Shown here: positions 6,627 to 8,253 of the stretch, one piece after another
Layout of the letters: every line of letters begins with the position of its first letter
Position numbering within the stretch: position 1 is the first letter of the stretch
DNA from: Gemmatimonadota bacterium
GTDB lineage: Bacteria > GCA-2686955
Direction: 5' to 3'
Length of the DNA stretch: 8,253 bases
Assembly: GCA_026991065.1 (NCBI GenBank)
Contig: JALXCG010000109.1
Coordinates: 1 to 8,253 of the forward strand
The notes under the pieces: model-generated
What the model saw: the letters and a program-made list of their open reading frames with translations, nothing else
Databases searched by the model: none
Told to the model about the DNA's origin: nothing
Translations under genes and position numbers: made by a program

Positions 6627-8212
6627 GCATCTCCCTCCGGGGTTTCTGCTTGTTGCGGCGCGGCAGCTCCCAGAAGTGTGTCCTCCAACTCGTTCAGCAG
6701 CTCGTCGAGTTGCGCATCCTCCAGCGCATCGATCGGGAGATTCTCTGTGCTGCCGGCGTCCAACTCAGCCAGCCGGGCATCCAGCTCGTCCACATCCAGC
6801 GTGTCGTCACCGGCGTCCACGTTCAGCGCGGCTGTGACTGCGGCATCCAGCTCGTGGCTGGTCTTCGCTCGGGGCAGGAACTCCGGCCTGTCATCGGGCA
6901 CGTCATTGCTCTCCATGGCGCTGTCGGCGCGACCGCTCTCCGGCGCCACCCCTCTCTCTTCATTCTTTGGCGATTCCTCCCGGTTTTCGGCTCCGTCCGC
7001 TTGCCCGGCCTCTCCGGCTCCACCCGCATCCATGTCCACGGCCTGCCCGGCTCCGCCCGCGCCAGCATCCGCCGCCACCCCGGTCTCCACCCCAACTCCT
7101 TCCTCGCTCCTCTCCGGCTCCTCCGCGCGCTCCTCAGCCCGGTCGCCCTCTTCAGCCCCGCTTCCGTGCTCCTCCCGGCTATCCGCATCGCTCTCCCTCT
7201 CGCCATCCCCATCGCCCTGGCCGTCGCCGACCTCGTCACTCACCCCGCTCTCCACCTCGTCGTCGTCGTTCCTCAACCCCCGGCGGGAGATCGCATCGTG
7301 CTCCTCGTCCCACGGATCGAGGAACAGCGGCGCACCCTGCGGTGCCGCCACATGCGCCAGCGCCGCATTGGGTTGCAACAGATCCAGCCCCATCTCCCAA
7401 ACATCCTCCTGCTTCTGCACCACGCGCACCACGCGGGCCTGCAATGGGCGCGGCAGCGCGGGATGCAACACCCGCACCAACACCACCGAGTCGAGCGCCG
7501 CCCCGCGCGATGTCCGCAACGCCAGGCCGGTCGCGCTCACATTGATCGTCGACCCATCCACGCGCCCGCCCTCGACCCCGTCGATCTGCACCGCCAACTC
7601 GGCAGCAAACCGAGGCGAGCGTCGTTTCGCCGCGCGCCGCACCATCTGGCGCGCGCGTTCGACCGATTTGGGTCGCTCCGCCCGCAACTGCTCCGCTTCG
7701 GCGCGCCGCGCATAACGCGCCAGCGCGCAGCGATCCTCCCTGGCCGGGCGCAGGTAGTAGCGGTGCTCCGAATCACCACCTCCCGGTTCGCCATAAACCA
7801 CGGTTCCCCGCACTGAAACCTTGCTGCCGTGGCCTTCGAAGGAGACCAGATAGGACTGCCCCAGTTCCAGCTCTTCATAGGCCAGCACACCGATGCCCTG
7901 ACCGCTGATGTCGCGAATGACGCACTCGATGTGGTCGCCCCAGTCCGCGTCGTGAATGGCATCTGTCTCGCTTTTCATTCGGCGACACTCGCCGGCCACG
8001 GTCAGCGGCGTGCGACAGCGACTCACCAACTGGATGCGCTCGATTTGACGGCGCAGCAGCCAGCCCGCGCAGAGCGCGGCAAGTCCCGCCCAAGCCAGCA
8101 GCAGAAAATGGGCGGACCGCTCTTCGTAAAGATCGAAGTAGATCCCGAGTCCGACCCAGTTGGCGCCGGCCCAGAGCAGGGTGGCGAGGATGGCTGTTGG
8201 AGCCACCCGCAT
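6623..8212 (-). CDS. Membrane-anchored dual-PilZ protein, probable c-di-GMP receptor, with acidic tail
   Basis: The product has 529 residues from the ATG at 8212. Two hydrophobic segments at about 7-26 and 35-53 form an N-terminal hairpin anchor, leaving the bulk in the cytoplasm. The first PilZ-like domain (about 66-158) has DISGQG (Asp101-Gly106) but no RxxxR, so it looks degenerate. The second (about 197-280) has RRSPR (Arg197-Arg201) and NVSATG (Asn224-Gly229), the canonical PilZ c-di-GMP-binding residues. A strongly basic linker joins the domains. Residues about 301-440 are acidic, Gly-rich and probably disordered. The last 75 residues hold short acidic amphipathic helices. By family knowledge PilZ proteins bind c-di-GMP and switch exopolysaccharide synthesis (Alg44, BcsA) or motility (YcgR). 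The start is uncertain: the frame stays open to the right edge and the Shine-Dalgarno is weak. It is the first visible gene of the overlapping run. Confidence 0.85.
   Translation of the reverse strand: MRVAPTAILATLLWAGANWVGLGIYFDLYEERSAHFLLLAWAGLAALCAGWLLRRQIERIQLVSRCRTPLTVAGECRRMKSETDAIHDADWGDHIECVIRDISGQGIGVLAYEELELGQSYLVSFEGHGSKVSVRGTVVYGEPGGGDSEHRYYLRPAREDRCALARYARRAEAEQLRAERPKSVERARQMVRRAAKRRSPRFAAELAVQIDGVEGGRVDGSTINVSATGLALRTSRGAALDSVVLVRVLHPALPRPLQARVVRVVQKQEDVWEMGLDLLQPNAALAHVAAPQGAPLFLDPWDEEHDAISRRGLRNDDDEVESGVSDEVGDGQGDGDGERESDADSREEHGSGAEEGDRAEERAEEPERSEEGVGVETGVAADAGAGGAGQAVDMDAGGAGEAGQADGAENREESPKNEERGVAPESGRADSAMESNDVPDDRPEFLPRAKTSHELDAAVTAALNVDAGDDTLDVDELDARLAELDAGSTENLPIDALEDAQLDELLNELEDTLLGAAAPQQAETPEGDA
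6893..7312 (-). other. Acidic, low-complexity tail of the PilZ protein
   Basis: This part encodes about residues 301-440. Within 301-370 I count 29 Asp/Glu against 8 Arg. It then becomes Gly/Ala-rich with a near repeat (DAGAGGAGQA and DAGGAGEAGQA, about residues 382-404). The plus strand is correspondingly pyrimidine-rich here. It reads as a disordered linker between the second PilZ domain and the C-terminal helices. Confidence 0.7.
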
Positions 8213-8253
8213 CCGCAGCGATGGCGTCCCCGCAGCCCCCCGCCGCCCCCCCC
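8213..8253. other. Right window edge, G/C homopolymer
   Basis: The last bases are almost all G or C and end in a run of eight C. The PilZ frame is open through them without a stop (reading G, R, A, T, P, S, L, R upstream of the ATG), so the gene may start outside the window. No promoter is visible. Homopolymers of this sort often coincide with assembly breaks. Confidence 0.4.

Noticed and set aside
6384-7715. A 443-codon plus-strand frame rich in Ser and Pro
   Set aside because: The Ser/Pro composition is what the complement of an Asp/Glu/Gly-rich coding tract produces in this frame; it also spans the junction of two well-supported minus-strand genes.
6611-7816. A 401-codon plus-strand open frame opposite the PilZ gene
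   Set aside because: Same register-aligned antisense effect; the translation is His/Arg/Leu-rich with no motif, and the minus strand carries clear PilZ motifs.

Overview
The window is a G+C-rich bacterial segment. Every convincing gene lies on the minus strand, so the operon reads from right to left. The organism is probably Gram-negative: one product has a Sec signal peptide, a long TPR scaffold and a C-terminal outer-membrane-type beta-barrel. The strong GC bias and the style of the sulfatase-like protein (C-terminus ending LRALGYVD) recall Acidobacteriota, Myxococcota or similar lineages, but I cannot assign a taxon from this sequence. No tRNA, rRNA, CRISPR array, insertion sequence or transposase is visible.

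Layout in transcription order. (1) 8212-6623: a membrane-anchored protein with two PilZ-type domains, the second carrying a canonical c-di-GMP-binding motif, followed by a long acidic low-complexity tail. (2) 6626-6255: a small membrane-anchored TPR-like protein. (3) 6258-2422: a 1278-residue exported TPR protein with a C-terminal beta-barrel, resembling the outer-membrane exopolysaccharide exporters BcsC, PgaA and PelB. Genes 1-2 and 2-3 each overlap by 4 bp (ATGA), which indicates translational coupling. (4) After a 149-bp gap with a possible extended -10 element and a hairpin, 2272-299: an inner-membrane protein with five hydrophobic segments and a sulfatase/alkaline-phosphatase-superfamily domain that has Thr where true sulfatases have Cys or Ser. 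(5) From 302 off the left edge: the N-terminus of a multi-pass membrane protein, probably starting at TTG and overlapping gene 4 by 4 bp.

The combination suggests a c-di-GMP-controlled envelope or exopolysaccharide locus. The PilZ protein would sense c-di-GMP at the inner membrane, the TPR/barrel protein would span the periplasm and form the outer-membrane exit, and the phosphatase-superfamily enzyme could decorate the polymer, as BcsG adds phosphoethanolamine to cellulose. Parts resemble the Bcs, Pel, Pga and Alg systems, but I cannot assign the locus to any of them. No glycosyltransferase is inside the window, so the polysaccharide role is inference.
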